This document shows positions 1-8,312 of a stretch of 52,866 nucleotides of DNA, in pieces; the stretch's first letter is position 1, and the number at the start of each line of letters is the position of its first letter. The DNA is from Microcaldota archaeon (GTDB lineage Archaea; Micrarchaeota; Micrarchaeia; Micrarchaeales; Micrarchaeaceae), in NCBI GenBank assembly GCA_021797495.1, contig JAJZZO010000002.1:1-52866 (forward strand), in the 5' to 3' direction. Made by a program: the position numbers and the translations under genes. The notes under the pieces were generated by a model. It saw only the letters and a program-made list of their open reading frames with translations, had not been told where the DNA came from and searched no databases.

Positions 1-38
1 TTATTTATAGATGACAATGCAGAAATATCTGCAACAGA

Positions 39-110
39 GCCTCGGTGGTGTAGTGGTTAGCATACGACCCTGTCACGGTTGCGACTCGGGTTCGAATCCC
101 GGCCGAGGCG
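39..110 (+). tRNA. tRNA-Asp (GTC)
   Basis: A 72-nt cloverleaf folds cleanly. The acceptor stem is GCCTCGG with CCGAGGC, followed by discriminator G110. The D arm is closed by GTGT/ATAC. The anticodon stem CGACC/GGTTG encloses the loop CTGTCAC, giving anticodon GTC (Asp). The T arm TCGGG-TTCGAAT-CCCGG is canonical. No CCA is encoded and no intron is present. Confidence 0.95.
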
Positions 111-193
111 CTCCCTAGTTATGTTATAGCATCAAGAATGCGAACATTTATTAATATACATTACATATACATATCATATACAAAGATGGTTGT

Positions 194-475
194 ATGAAAC
201 AGGGGGAAATAACAATATTACGGGTGCACAAAAGCACAAGGAACAAGTTGAAAAGGCTTGCAATAGCCAAAAGAGAAAGCTATGATGAGATAATAAACAG
301 GCTTCTGGGATATGAAAACAATGGCACCGATGATCTGGAAAAAAAGAGGCAGAAGTTGCTTAATAAGGGCATAAGCAAGGAGATAGTTAATCTTGTAGGG
401 GTTATGCCAAAGATCAGCCTTAAAGAAGAGAAAGCAATAGTCAGGCGTGCGATAGTTAAGAAGATGAGTAAATGA
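194..475 (+). CDS. VapB-like antitoxin
   Basis: This 93-aa protein probably binds DNA and the adjacent toxin. Residues 6-40 (ITILRVHKSTRNKLKRLA and following) resemble the short antitoxins that precede archaeal PIN toxins: a strand, then two helices with an SYDEIINRLL ending. The C-terminal half is lysine-rich and probably wraps the toxin. The stop codon overlaps the start of the next gene in an ATGA junction, the usual translational coupling of such pairs. A TATA-like AT-rich stretch lies at about 149-180. The family call rests on pattern and on the neighbour, not on a search. Confidence 0.7.
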   Translation: MKQGEITILRVHKSTRNKLKRLAIAKRESYDEIINRLLGYENNGTDDLEKKRQKLLNKGISKEIVNLVGVMPKISLKEEKAIVRRAIVKKMSK

Positions 476-873
476 TATTCCTGGATATCAATGTTCTTGT
501 TGATGTCCTAAGCGCCAGAGAGGGATACGAAGCCAGCGCAGAGATAATAGAAAGTATAAAGGAGGGAAAGGAGAAGGGCTGCATTTCCGCCCTTACAATA
601 CCGATAACATGGTATGTACTAGGAGAAAGGAGAGAGTCTATAGAGGAGATAAGGACGCTGACCAAATACTTTACGATAGTTCCGCTTAGCCTGCGGATAT
701 TGAATAACGCTTTCGAAAGCAAAATGCGCGACTTTGAAGATTCGATACAGCTAAACTCTGCACTGAAAGGCAAGAGTGAGTTCTTAATAACTAGAAACAA
801 AAAAGATTTTGAACATTACAATAAAATTATTATTTTAACTCCAGAGGAATTCTTGTCAAAGCATGGGAACTGA
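472..873 (+). CDS. PIN-domain VapC-like toxin (putative RNase)
   Basis: This 133-aa PIN-domain protein is presumably a Mg2+-dependent endoribonuclease. It opens with MIFLDINVLVDVL, which contains the first catalytic Asp (D5). Acidic residues near 87-90 (DFEDSIQLNSAL) and the late LITRNKKDF segment match the PIN pattern of three or four acidic residues plus a (T/N)xxxxDF end. It follows the antitoxin through an ATGA overlap. The specific RNA target cannot be read from the sequence. Confidence 0.8.
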   Translation: MIFLDINVLVDVLSAREGYEASAEIIESIKEGKEKGCISALTIPITWYVLGERRESIEEIRTLTKYFTIVPLSLRILNNAFESKMRDFEDSIQLNSALKGKSEFLITRNKKDFEHYNKIIILTPEEFLSKHGN

Positions 874-931
874 AAAAGATTTTACAGCCCTAAAGAATCC
901 ATAAAACAGACGGCAGCATCAAGATGATTGA

Positions 932-2374
932 TTGATAAAGAAAAAATCCGATATTCTTGTGCTGACATTCTTTATTTTATTGATTGCAGTAGGTTTCGCT
1001 GCTGTGCTTAATTTATACCTCACCAAAGGTGTGTCGTGGGACTTCGTATCGCATTACCTGAATGCGGAAACCGTGCTCAAGCAGGGATTCTACTCGCACA
1101 TCGCATTTTTGGGCAACAGTTCGATAATAGAAAATAATGGCTTTTATTTCGAGGCTGCAAGGGCGCCGCTAAGCTCTACACTTATGGCGCTCTCAATGCT
1201 TTCCAGCAGGAATATCGCGATTCCGATATATCTGGCGATTTTATTCGCGCTACTTGGCATTGCGTTGTGGAGTGTATCTAAAAGCTTAGGAATAAGTCCA
1301 TTATTGGGCGCCGCGTTGATGATAAGCCCATACCTGCTCAAATTTACGTTCCTGTTCAACAGCACCGAGATCCTCTCGCTGACCTTCGTGCTTCTTACGG
1401 TTGCATTTGTAGCAGAGAAAAGGTCCGAGGCTGGAATATTTATGGCTCTGGCAGGTCTTGCAAAATACACCAGTCTTATATTTTTGCCGCTTTTGCTGCT
1501 TTTGGGAAAGCCTAAAAAGATTTTTTACTCACTGGTATTTTTTGCAGTGGTAACACTGCCGTGGATTCTGTTCAATTACATCTTTTTTGGCAATCCAGTA
1601 TACAGTTACTATAACGCCATTGTTGTCGCTGTTTCCAGCACGGTGAGCAACTTCATTTCCCTGAAGGTGATTGAGGTATTGCTGGAGTTCCTTGTGATAC
1701 CATCGATACTGCTACTGTCCCTTGCACTTGGCAGCTTCATTAATGGCAGGGCAAATAAGAAAGAAACAGGTAAAACAGCAATGCGCGATTTCATTTACGG
1801 CAAGGCGTTCCTTATAATCTCATTCTTAGCGTTGGGATTTGCGGACTTGTTTATATTGGGGATGCACAATAGCACATTCGACCAGGAAAGGTTCGGATAT
1901 TTCTTTTATGCGGCGTTTGCAGTTGCCATAGCCTTTGCATTCAGTTCGGACAGATTGAACCTTAGTTTCAATGTACGGAAACTAAAGTTTAATACGCACA
2001 CGATTATGCCGTATGCGCTTTTCGTCGTATCCCTGTTTTTTATCTTATTGCTTCTCCATAATGAACCCATGCCGTGGTTCAGCTGGATGAGCCAGGCGAG
2101 CAATAATCCTGTGCTAAGAAATGCAGTGCTTGCGATAAACGAGGCTGGTCTTTCGAACTGCAGAGTTGTATCAAACGACTGGGTTTACCTAAAGTTCCTT
2201 GGCATCAAGGCGTTTTCCCCGTTTTATTACAACAGCACAATAGCCAGATACCCGATAGTCGCATTCGATACGTTAGGAACACCTCCGAATTACATACGCG
2301 AAACAAATATCTCGAAAACCATAACTTACCAGAATTATTCGATATTATTTCCTAAAAATTACATATGTCAATAA
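932..2374 (+). CDS. Polytopic membrane glycosyltransferase, GT-C fold
   Basis: This 480-aa protein has roughly a dozen hydrophobic segments. The first external loop carries SWDFVSHYLNAE (about residues 35-46), matching the acidic loop motif of GT-C (PMT/ArnT-like) enzymes that use polyprenyl-phosphate sugars, and the next loop has ARAPLSSTL. A likely role is transfer of a sugar to a lipid or protein on the outer face of the membrane. The start is TTG at 932; an in-frame GTG lies nine codons later and no good Shine-Dalgarno sequence decides between them. Acceptor and sugar are unknown. Confidence 0.6.
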   Translation: MIKKKSDILVLTFFILLIAVGFAAVLNLYLTKGVSWDFVSHYLNAETVLKQGFYSHIAFLGNSSIIENNGFYFEAARAPLSSTLMALSMLSSRNIAIPIYLAILFALLGIALWSVSKSLGISPLLGAALMISPYLLKFTFLFNSTEILSLTFVLLTVAFVAEKRSEAGIFMALAGLAKYTSLIFLPLLLLLGKPKKIFYSLVFFAVVTLPWILFNYIFFGNPVYSYYNAIVVAVSSTVSNFISLKVIEVLLEFLVIPSILLLSLALGSFINGRANKKETGKTAMRDFIYGKAFLIISFLALGFADLFILGMHNSTFDQERFGYFFYAAFAVAIAFAFSSDRLNLSFNVRKLKFNTHTIMPYALFVVSLFFILLLLHNEPMPWFSWMSQASNNPVLRNAVLAINEAGLSNCRVVSNDWVYLKFLGIKAFSPFYYNSTIARYPIVAFDTLGTPPNYIRETNISKTITYQNYSILFPKNYICQ

Positions 2375-2391
2375 GAGCAGTAATTATATGT

Positions 2392-2991
2392 TTATACAAG
2401 CTTTTCCACTTCCTGCTTCCTGAGCAGGCTCTTCAGCTTCTTCTCTACTTTTCTTGAATTGTATTTTATTTCGGATTCCGAATTTTCGAACTTGTTTATG
2501 AACCAGTATTCGTCTACGAAATCACGCGGGTCGATGGATTGCTGTTTGAGCTTTGATATGTTTTTGTTTGATATTACAACCACATAGAAGTTGTACTGTA
2601 CTATAAACTCCTTAAGCTTTCCCATATAGTCATTGTCTATGCTGCTGTGCGGCTCTAGTATCACTTGGCGGCCGTTGAACGATAATGATGTTGTGAAATC
2701 CGGAAAGTACGCCTTGCCGTTGCTCAGGGGATAACGCTTATATTCATAATACGAGGGTATGCCTAAATTGAGAAGAGCTATTTTTACTGCGTCTTCGCGG
2801 GGGTTCTTTGTCTGAAGTGATTGGTTTAGGTATTTCTTGCTGCCGATTTGTATAAAAACAGGTTGAATGAGCTGCATATCGGTGCGGTAATCCGCAGCTG
2901 TTTTTTGGCTTAGCATATCTTTTATTTCTGGTAAGATATTTATGCTTTGCACTGTTGTATGTTGCGTAAAGTAAACCGCATTCGGAATCAC
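2392..2991 (-). CDS. Putative PD-(D/E)XK nuclease-like protein
   Basis: This 199-aa soluble protein is not closely recognised. Its centre reads REDAVKIALLNLGIPSYYEYKRYPL, then FPDF at about residues 97-100, and about 14 residues later ILEPHS, a helix-PD-(x)n-E-x-H arrangement like restriction-endonuclease-fold domains. The C-terminus is lysine-rich. The GTG start at 2991 is the longest choice; an in-frame ATG lies about 27 codons in. It diverges from the UPF0147 gene, and the TATAAATAG block near 3006-3014 could serve both. Nuclease activity is inference, since the final residue of the motif is His and not Lys. Confidence 0.4.
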   Translation of the reverse strand: MIPNAVYFTQHTTVQSINILPEIKDMLSQKTAADYRTDMQLIQPVFIQIGSKKYLNQSLQTKNPREDAVKIALLNLGIPSYYEYKRYPLSNGKAYFPDFTTSLSFNGRQVILEPHSSIDNDYMGKLKEFIVQYNFYVVVISNKNISKLKQQSIDPRDFVDEYWFINKFENSESEIKYNSRKVEKKLKSLLRKQEVEKLV

Positions 2992-3061
2992 GGCAAAGGC
3001 TCAGCTATAAATAGCTTAAATCCCATTACTCTTTGTATAAGTGCTAATTATCGGTGATACT

Positions 3062-3328
3062 ATGCCAAAGAAAGAGGAAGTGCTGGAGCTCATAAAGCAG
3101 GCTAATGTGCAGATGGACATGCTGCTTGGTGACACCAGCGTACCGAAGAACGTGAGGAACGCAGTGAGTGAGGCTAAAACAAAGCTTAACGAGGAGGGTG
3201 ATTTTACGGTTAGGGCGTCTTCCGCGATATACAACCTTGACTCTGTGAGCAACGACATAAACCTGCCGCCACAGGCAAGGACAATGATATGGGGAGTGCT
3301 CAGCATACTTGAATCCATAAAGGATTGA
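3062..3328 (+). CDS. UPF0147 family protein
   Basis: This 88-aa protein fits the archaeal UPF0147 family of small helical proteins. It has EEVLELIKQANVQMDMLLGD followed by VPKNVRNAVSEAKTKL and PPQARTMIWGVLSILESI. Function is unknown for the family. I chose the ATG at 3062 over the in-frame GTG at 3041 because it gives the family's usual length. The gene ends 10 nt before DP1, so it is probably co-transcribed with the PolD genes. Confidence 0.75.
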   Translation: MPKKEEVLELIKQANVQMDMLLGDTSVPKNVRNAVSEAKTKLNEEGDFTVRASSAIYNLDSVSNDINLPPQARTMIWGVLSILESIKD

Positions 3329-3338
3329 ATGCGTTGAC

Positions 3339-4862
3339 ATGGAAAGTGAAAAGGAGGTTATTGCAAGGGGCTCGCTCAAGCAGCTCGCTGCGGCGCTCTC
3401 CAAAGCGGGCATGCTTATAGGCGGAGACATAGAAGAGGACATGCTCGAGGAGATAGACCCGTCCGCTCTTGCCTACGAGCTTATAGAGAACAAGGAGAGC
3501 GACGATGCCCTTCACATTGTGACAAGGGAAGAGCTCCAGAAAGCGATAGACCAGATAATGGAGCAGAAACAGCCGATAAAGATAGACGTAAGCAGGTCTG
3601 CCGATTTCAAGCCTCTCGCAGCTGAGATAGACGCACAGTACAAGATAAACAGCAGGGCGGTGGAGCACACAAACGGAACGGTCAACGATTTCGTGATGTA
3701 TTTCAGGGACAGGCTCAACAGGATGAGACAGATAATAGCGCAACACAGCAGCAACGGGCAGTTCCTCCAGAACCTCTCGCACATAAAGGATTATGCCTCG
3801 GGAAGAGAGGTCTACATACTAGGCATAGTGAGCAGGAAGATAATCACAAAGAACAACAACCTTATGCTGGAGCTTGAAGATGAAGAGGATTACGCAAAGG
3901 TCATCTTCATGAACGGGAGCTCCAAGGATGCGCAGGAGCTTTACGTGAATGCGAACTCGTTGACCAATGACGAGGTCATAGCAATAAAGGGCAAGATATC
4001 AGGGCCGTTCGTCATAGCCAATTCCATAGTATGGCCTGACGTCCCTATAAAACAGCAGAAAAAAATCGAAGAGGACATAAGCATCGCGTTCCTCTCAGAC
4101 ATACACGTGGGGAGCAAACTTTTCATGGAAAAGAATTTCTCGAAGATGATAAGGTGGCTCAACGGCGATGCCGACCACAGCCAGATGGAGCTTGTGGGCA
4201 GCATAAAGTACATCATCGTAAGCGGCGACGCCGCTGACGGCATTGGAGTATACCCTAACCAGGACAAAGACTTAGCAGTATCCGACATGTACACGCAGTA
4301 CAAAATGCTTTTTGATTTCATGGATGCGATACCAGATTACATCCACGTTTTCATAATGCCGGGGAACCACGACGCGGTGCAAAGAGCGGAGCCGCAGCCG
4401 CCGCTGCCGCAGGAGCTTATTGGCGATTTCAAAAAGGACAACGTACACATAGTGTCGAATCCCACGTATATGAACCTGCATAGTCTTGATGTGCTAGGAT
4501 ATCACGGTACCTCTCTTGATTCGATAATAAGTTCAATCCCTAACAACAGCTACGCCGTGCCGGAGAAGGCGATGATGGAACTGCTTAAGAGACGGCATCT
4601 CTCGCCGATATATGGAGGGAACATAATAGTGCCTTCGAAGAACGACAACCTCGTAATGGACACCATACCCGACATACTCCACATGGGCCACATACACAAA
4701 AACGGCATGATGAAATATCACGGAGTAACCATAGTAAACAGCGGCACATGGCAGGGCAGGACCGATTTCCAGGTAAGGCAGGGGCACATACCGACTCCAT
4801 GCATAATGCCTGTTTTCAGGGCGAAGGACTACAGCGTCACCTCTATAGACTTCAATAGGTAG
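3339..4862 (+). CDS. polB: DNA polymerase D small subunit DP1 (3'-5' exonuclease)
   Basis: This 507-aa protein is the proofreading subunit of the archaeal replicative polymerase PolD. An OB-fold region (about residues 160-235) precedes a calcineurin-like phosphoesterase domain. All metal-binding motifs are visible: SDIHVGSK (about 254), SGDAADG (about 294), PGNHD (about 341), YHGTS and GHIHKNG (about 450). Intact motifs suggest an active exonuclease. The N-terminal 90 residues are helical and acidic. It starts 10 nt after the UPF0147 gene and is followed 4 nt later by DP2, so the two polymerase subunits are made together. Confidence 0.95.
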   Translation: MESEKEVIARGSLKQLAAALSKAGMLIGGDIEEDMLEEIDPSALAYELIENKESDDALHIVTREELQKAIDQIMEQKQPIKIDVSRSADFKPLAAEIDAQYKINSRAVEHTNGTVNDFVMYFRDRLNRMRQIIAQHSSNGQFLQNLSHIKDYASGREVYILGIVSRKIITKNNNLMLELEDEEDYAKVIFMNGSSKDAQELYVNANSLTNDEVIAIKGKISGPFVIANSIVWPDVPIKQQKKIEEDISIAFLSDIHVGSKLFMEKNFSKMIRWLNGDADHSQMELVGSIKYIIVSGDAADGIGVYPNQDKDLAVSDMYTQYKMLFDFMDAIPDYIHVFIMPGNHDAVQRAEPQPPLPQELIGDFKKDNVHIVSNPTYMNLHSLDVLGYHGTSLDSIISSIPNNSYAVPEKAMMELLKRRHLSPIYGGNIIVPSKNDNLVMDTIPDILHMGHIHKNGMMKYHGVTIVNSGTWQGRTDFQVRQGHIPTPCIMPVFRAKDYSVTSIDFNR

Positions 4863-4866
4863 TTTT

Positions 4867-7800
4867 ATGGACATACATGATTATTTCGCGGAGCTCCACA
4901 GAAACTTCGAGACCGTGTTCGAGCTGGCGTCAAAAGCGAAAGCCAGGGGTTATGATCCCGAGCCGTTCGTTGAGATAACCCCCGCGCCGGATCTTGCCTC
5001 GAGGGTAGAGGGAATAATAGGCTTGAAGGGCCTCGCAGAACTGATAAAAAAGAATTCCGACGGCAAATCAAGGCAGGAGCTGGCGTTCGCCATGGTAAAG
5101 GAGATGTGCACGAACGAGGTATTTGCCGACGAGCCGAGCAAAAGGCTTTCCATGGCCACCAAAGTCGGATTGGCAGTATTGACAGAGGGCATATTGGTGG
5201 CACCCACCGAAGGATTGCAGGGAATAGAGCTACACAGAAACCCTGACGGAAGTGATTATGCAGCCATATTATATGCAGGCCCCATAAGGGGCGCTGGAGG
5301 CACAAGCGCTGCGCTTTCGGTTGCGCTAGCCGATTACGGAAGGAGAATACTGGGCATAGGCGCGTACAAAGCCACAAAGGCTGAGATAGAAAGATATCTT
5401 GAAGAGATACAGATTTACAATTCAAGGGTTGCGAGGCTGCAGTACCTGCCCCCGGAACAGGACATAAGGATAATATTGGAGAACTGCCCGGTATGCATAG
5501 ACGGGCTGGCTTCGGAGCAGATAGAGATAAGCATACACAGGAACGTATCGAGGCTTGACGCAGACGGAAAGCCGCAGCTTATATCCAACAGGATAAGGAG
5601 CGGCATATGCTTGGTTTCGTGCGAGGGTATAGCGCAGAAGGCTAAGAGCGTGCTGAAATACACGAAGGGCGCGGGATTGGACTGGTCATGGCTCAACCAG
5701 ATAATAAAGGTGGAAAAATCGCAGCAGGGACAGCAGCAGAAAGATTCCAAAAGCGCGGTGTTCCTGCAGGAGCTCGTGGCTGGAAGGCCAATATTCGCAT
5801 ATCCCGAACACCCAGGGGCGTTCAGGCTCAGGTATGGAAGGAGCAGATTTACCGGAATAGCCTCCAAAGGCTTCAGCCCTGCCACGATGTACCTTATGGA
5901 TGAGTTCATAGCCACTGGCACCCAGCTCAAGGTCGAAAAGCCTGGAAAAGGATGTGTCGCCGTGCCGGTGGACAGCATAGAGGGGCCGTTCGTGAAACTT
6001 GACACGGGCGAGGCCTTCAGGATAAACGACGTAGACGAGGCTAAAAGGCTGGAGCCGCACATCAAGAAGATACTTTCTGTAGGGGACATTCTTGTCACGT
6101 ATGGGGATTTCAAGAAAACAAACACTCCGCTTTCCCCGACGAGTTATGTCGAGGAGTACTGGGAGCTACAGCTAAAGGCTTCTGGTTTCGAAGGCAAACC
6201 TGTAGTTGAATCCTTCAACGACGCTCTTGAACTTTCCAAGAGATACGGGGTGCCCATGCATCCGCGGTATATCTATGATTATTCCGACATAAACACCGAA
6301 GACATGCTCAGCCTTGTCGAAACCGTGAAGGAGGCTTTCTTCAACGGCGCTGATACGCTTGAGAAGCTGGAAAAGATAACAATAAGCGGGGAGAGCACAA
6401 GGAAAGCGAGGGAGCTGCTCGAGAGGGCGTGCATACCACATGTGGACAGGAGCGAGAGTATAGATATAGACGGCGACACCGCCAAATCGCTTGTGGTGAG
6501 CTTCGGCATCCTGGAAGGAAACAGGATAGCGCAGGGAAGGGAGATCCCCGAGGATGCGCTTAGGGCACAAAGTTCGCTTGAAATGCTAAACAAGCTTGCA
6601 AAATTCAGGATAATGCAGCGCTCCACCAAGGTTGGAGGCAGGATGGGAAGGCCTGAGAAGGCGAAAGAGAGGCTCATGAAGCCAGCGCCGCATATCCTTT
6701 TTCCGATAGAAGAATATGGCGGCAAGGAGAGGAGCATATCAAAGGCATACATATTGCAGGGCAAGAAGTTTAATTCGCCAAATATAAGCATAGAGCTTGC
6801 AAGGCATATATGCACAGTGGGCGGAGAATACATAAACTCGTTCTATTGCGAGGAGCACAAGTGCAGGGCGGAAATCATGCGCAAGTGCAAGCTCTGCGGG
6901 AATTTCGGAACAGAATCAAAATGCAAGAAATGCGGCGGAAGCATGAGCGCCGGGGAGACCAAGCAGATAAACATAGTGGAGGAGATGAACAGGGCCATGA
7001 AAAAGCTCGGCATGCAGCAGATGCCCAAGCTCGTAAAGGGTGTAAAGGGCTTGTCGAACGCCGACAAGCTTGCGGAGCCGCTTGAGAAAGGACTGCTCCG
7101 AAGCGCTCACAACGTTTTCATATTCAAGGACGGCACGTCAAGGTTCGATGCAACCGACGTCCCGATAACGCATTTTTACCCGGACGAGATAGCTACCGAC
7201 GTTGAAACCCTGAAAGGATTGGGATACGACAGGGATTATCTCGGAAACCCCCTCGAAAGAGGAGACCAGCTTGTGGAGATCATGCACCAGGACGTCATAC
7301 TCAACAGGAGAGGAGCGGAATACTTCGTCAACGTCACCAAATTCATGGACGATATGCTTGTAAGGCTTTACGACCTGGATAAATTTTATAACGTTTCGGA
7401 GCAGAAGGATCTTGTGGGCCACTACGTTATAACACTCTCGCCGCATACCTCTGCAGGAGTATTGGGACGCATAATAGGCTTCACCGATGCGAGCGTAGGT
7501 TTCGCGCACCCGTATCTTATATCCGCAAGGAGGAGAAACTGCGACGGCGACGAAGACACAACGATGATGCTGCTTGACGCCTTGGTAAACTTCTCGAAAC
7601 ATTATATGCCTACGACGGTAGGTGGTACCATGGACGCGCCGCTTATTCTCACCGTAAACGTAAAGCCCGAAGAGGTGGACGACGAAGCGCACGCCATGGA
7701 AGTAGTGGACAGCTACGGAGTAGAGTTTTACGACAAAACATATTCGTATCCCGCTCCAGGAGAGGTAAAAGTGGAGATAGTGGGAGACAGGCTTGAAAAG

Positions 7801-8310
7801 GATTCCATATACTCGAACATAAAATTCACGCACTTGTCTGGAATAAGCGCCGTGGCAAAGGCACCTAAAAGGAGCTCGTACACTACATTGAAGACAATGA
7901 ATGACAAGATAGAGATGCAGTTCAGCCTCATGGACAAGCTTTACAGCATAGACAAACGCGACACGGCGAGGAGGCTCATACTGAGCCACTTCATACCCGA
8001 TTTAATGGGAAACCTGCATTCGTATTCAAGGCAGGGGTTCAGATGCGTGAAATGCAACGCCAAGTACAGGCGCGTGCCGCTCAAGGGAGTATGCACAAGA
8101 TGCAGCGGGAAACTGCTGCTTACGATATCTAAAGGAGGTATAGAAAAATACCTTAACACGGCGATAAACCTGGCAGACAGATACGAGCTCGAGCCGTACA
8201 TAAAACAGAGGATAATACTTTTGAAGGAGGAGATAGAAGCGGTGTTCGGACAGGTTGGCGCGGTGCAGATAAAGGATGACAAGCAGTTTAACCTGCTAAA
8301 GTTCATGTAG
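4867..8310 (+). CDS. polC: DNA polymerase D large subunit DP2 (catalytic)
   Basis: This 1147-aa catalytic subunit of PolD has the family's usual length and carries no intein. The double-psi-barrel active-site signature NCDGDED is intact at about residues 890-896. Zinc-binding clusters appear at about 666-693 (CKLCG, CKKCGG) and 1060-1081 (CVKC, CTRCSGK). The C-terminus ends KQFNLLKFM, which fits a PCNA-interacting (PIP) box QxxLxxF. It lies directly downstream of DP1 and meets polX tail-to-tail with a two-base gap. Confidence 0.96.
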   Translation: MDIHDYFAELHRNFETVFELASKAKARGYDPEPFVEITPAPDLASRVEGIIGLKGLAELIKKNSDGKSRQELAFAMVKEMCTNEVFADEPSKRLSMATKVGLAVLTEGILVAPTEGLQGIELHRNPDGSDYAAILYAGPIRGAGGTSAALSVALADYGRRILGIGAYKATKAEIERYLEEIQIYNSRVARLQYLPPEQDIRIILENCPVCIDGLASEQIEISIHRNVSRLDADGKPQLISNRIRSGICLVSCEGIAQKAKSVLKYTKGAGLDWSWLNQIIKVEKSQQGQQQKDSKSAVFLQELVAGRPIFAYPEHPGAFRLRYGRSRFTGIASKGFSPATMYLMDEFIATGTQLKVEKPGKGCVAVPVDSIEGPFVKLDTGEAFRINDVDEAKRLEPHIKKILSVGDILVTYGDFKKTNTPLSPTSYVEEYWELQLKASGFEGKPVVESFNDALELSKRYGVPMHPRYIYDYSDINTEDMLSLVETVKEAFFNGADTLEKLEKITISGESTRKARELLERACIPHVDRSESIDIDGDTAKSLVVSFGILEGNRIAQGREIPEDALRAQSSLEMLNKLAKFRIMQRSTKVGGRMGRPEKAKERLMKPAPHILFPIEEYGGKERSISKAYILQGKKFNSPNISIELARHICTVGGEYINSFYCEEHKCRAEIMRKCKLCGNFGTESKCKKCGGSMSAGETKQINIVEEMNRAMKKLGMQQMPKLVKGVKGLSNADKLAEPLEKGLLRSAHNVFIFKDGTSRFDATDVPITHFYPDEIATDVETLKGLGYDRDYLGNPLERGDQLVEIMHQDVILNRRGAEYFVNVTKFMDDMLVRLYDLDKFYNVSEQKDLVGHYVITLSPHTSAGVLGRIIGFTDASVGFAHPYLISARRRNCDGDEDTTMMLLDALVNFSKHYMPTTVGGTMDAPLILTVNVKPEEVDDEAHAMEVVDSYGVEFYDKTYSYPAPGEVKVEIVGDRLEKDSIYSNIKFTHLSGISAVAKAPKRSSYTTLKTMNDKIEMQFSLMDKLYSIDKRDTARRLILSHFIPDLMGNLHSYSRQGFRCVKCNAKYRRVPLKGVCTRCSGKLLLTISKGGIEKYLNTAINLADRYELEPYIKQRIILLKEEIEAVFGQVGAVQIKDDKQFNLLKFM

Positions 8311-8312
8311 GG

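Noticed and set aside
3300-3782. Long minus-strand frames inside DP1
   Set aside because: They are mirror frames of a strongly recognised polymerase gene and show no family features. The same holds for the frames opposite DP2, Lhr, LysRS and the r-protein genes.
4867-8310. Intein in DP2
   Set aside because: Length (1147 aa) and uninterrupted motifs show no insertion at the known intein sites near the NCDGDED motif.
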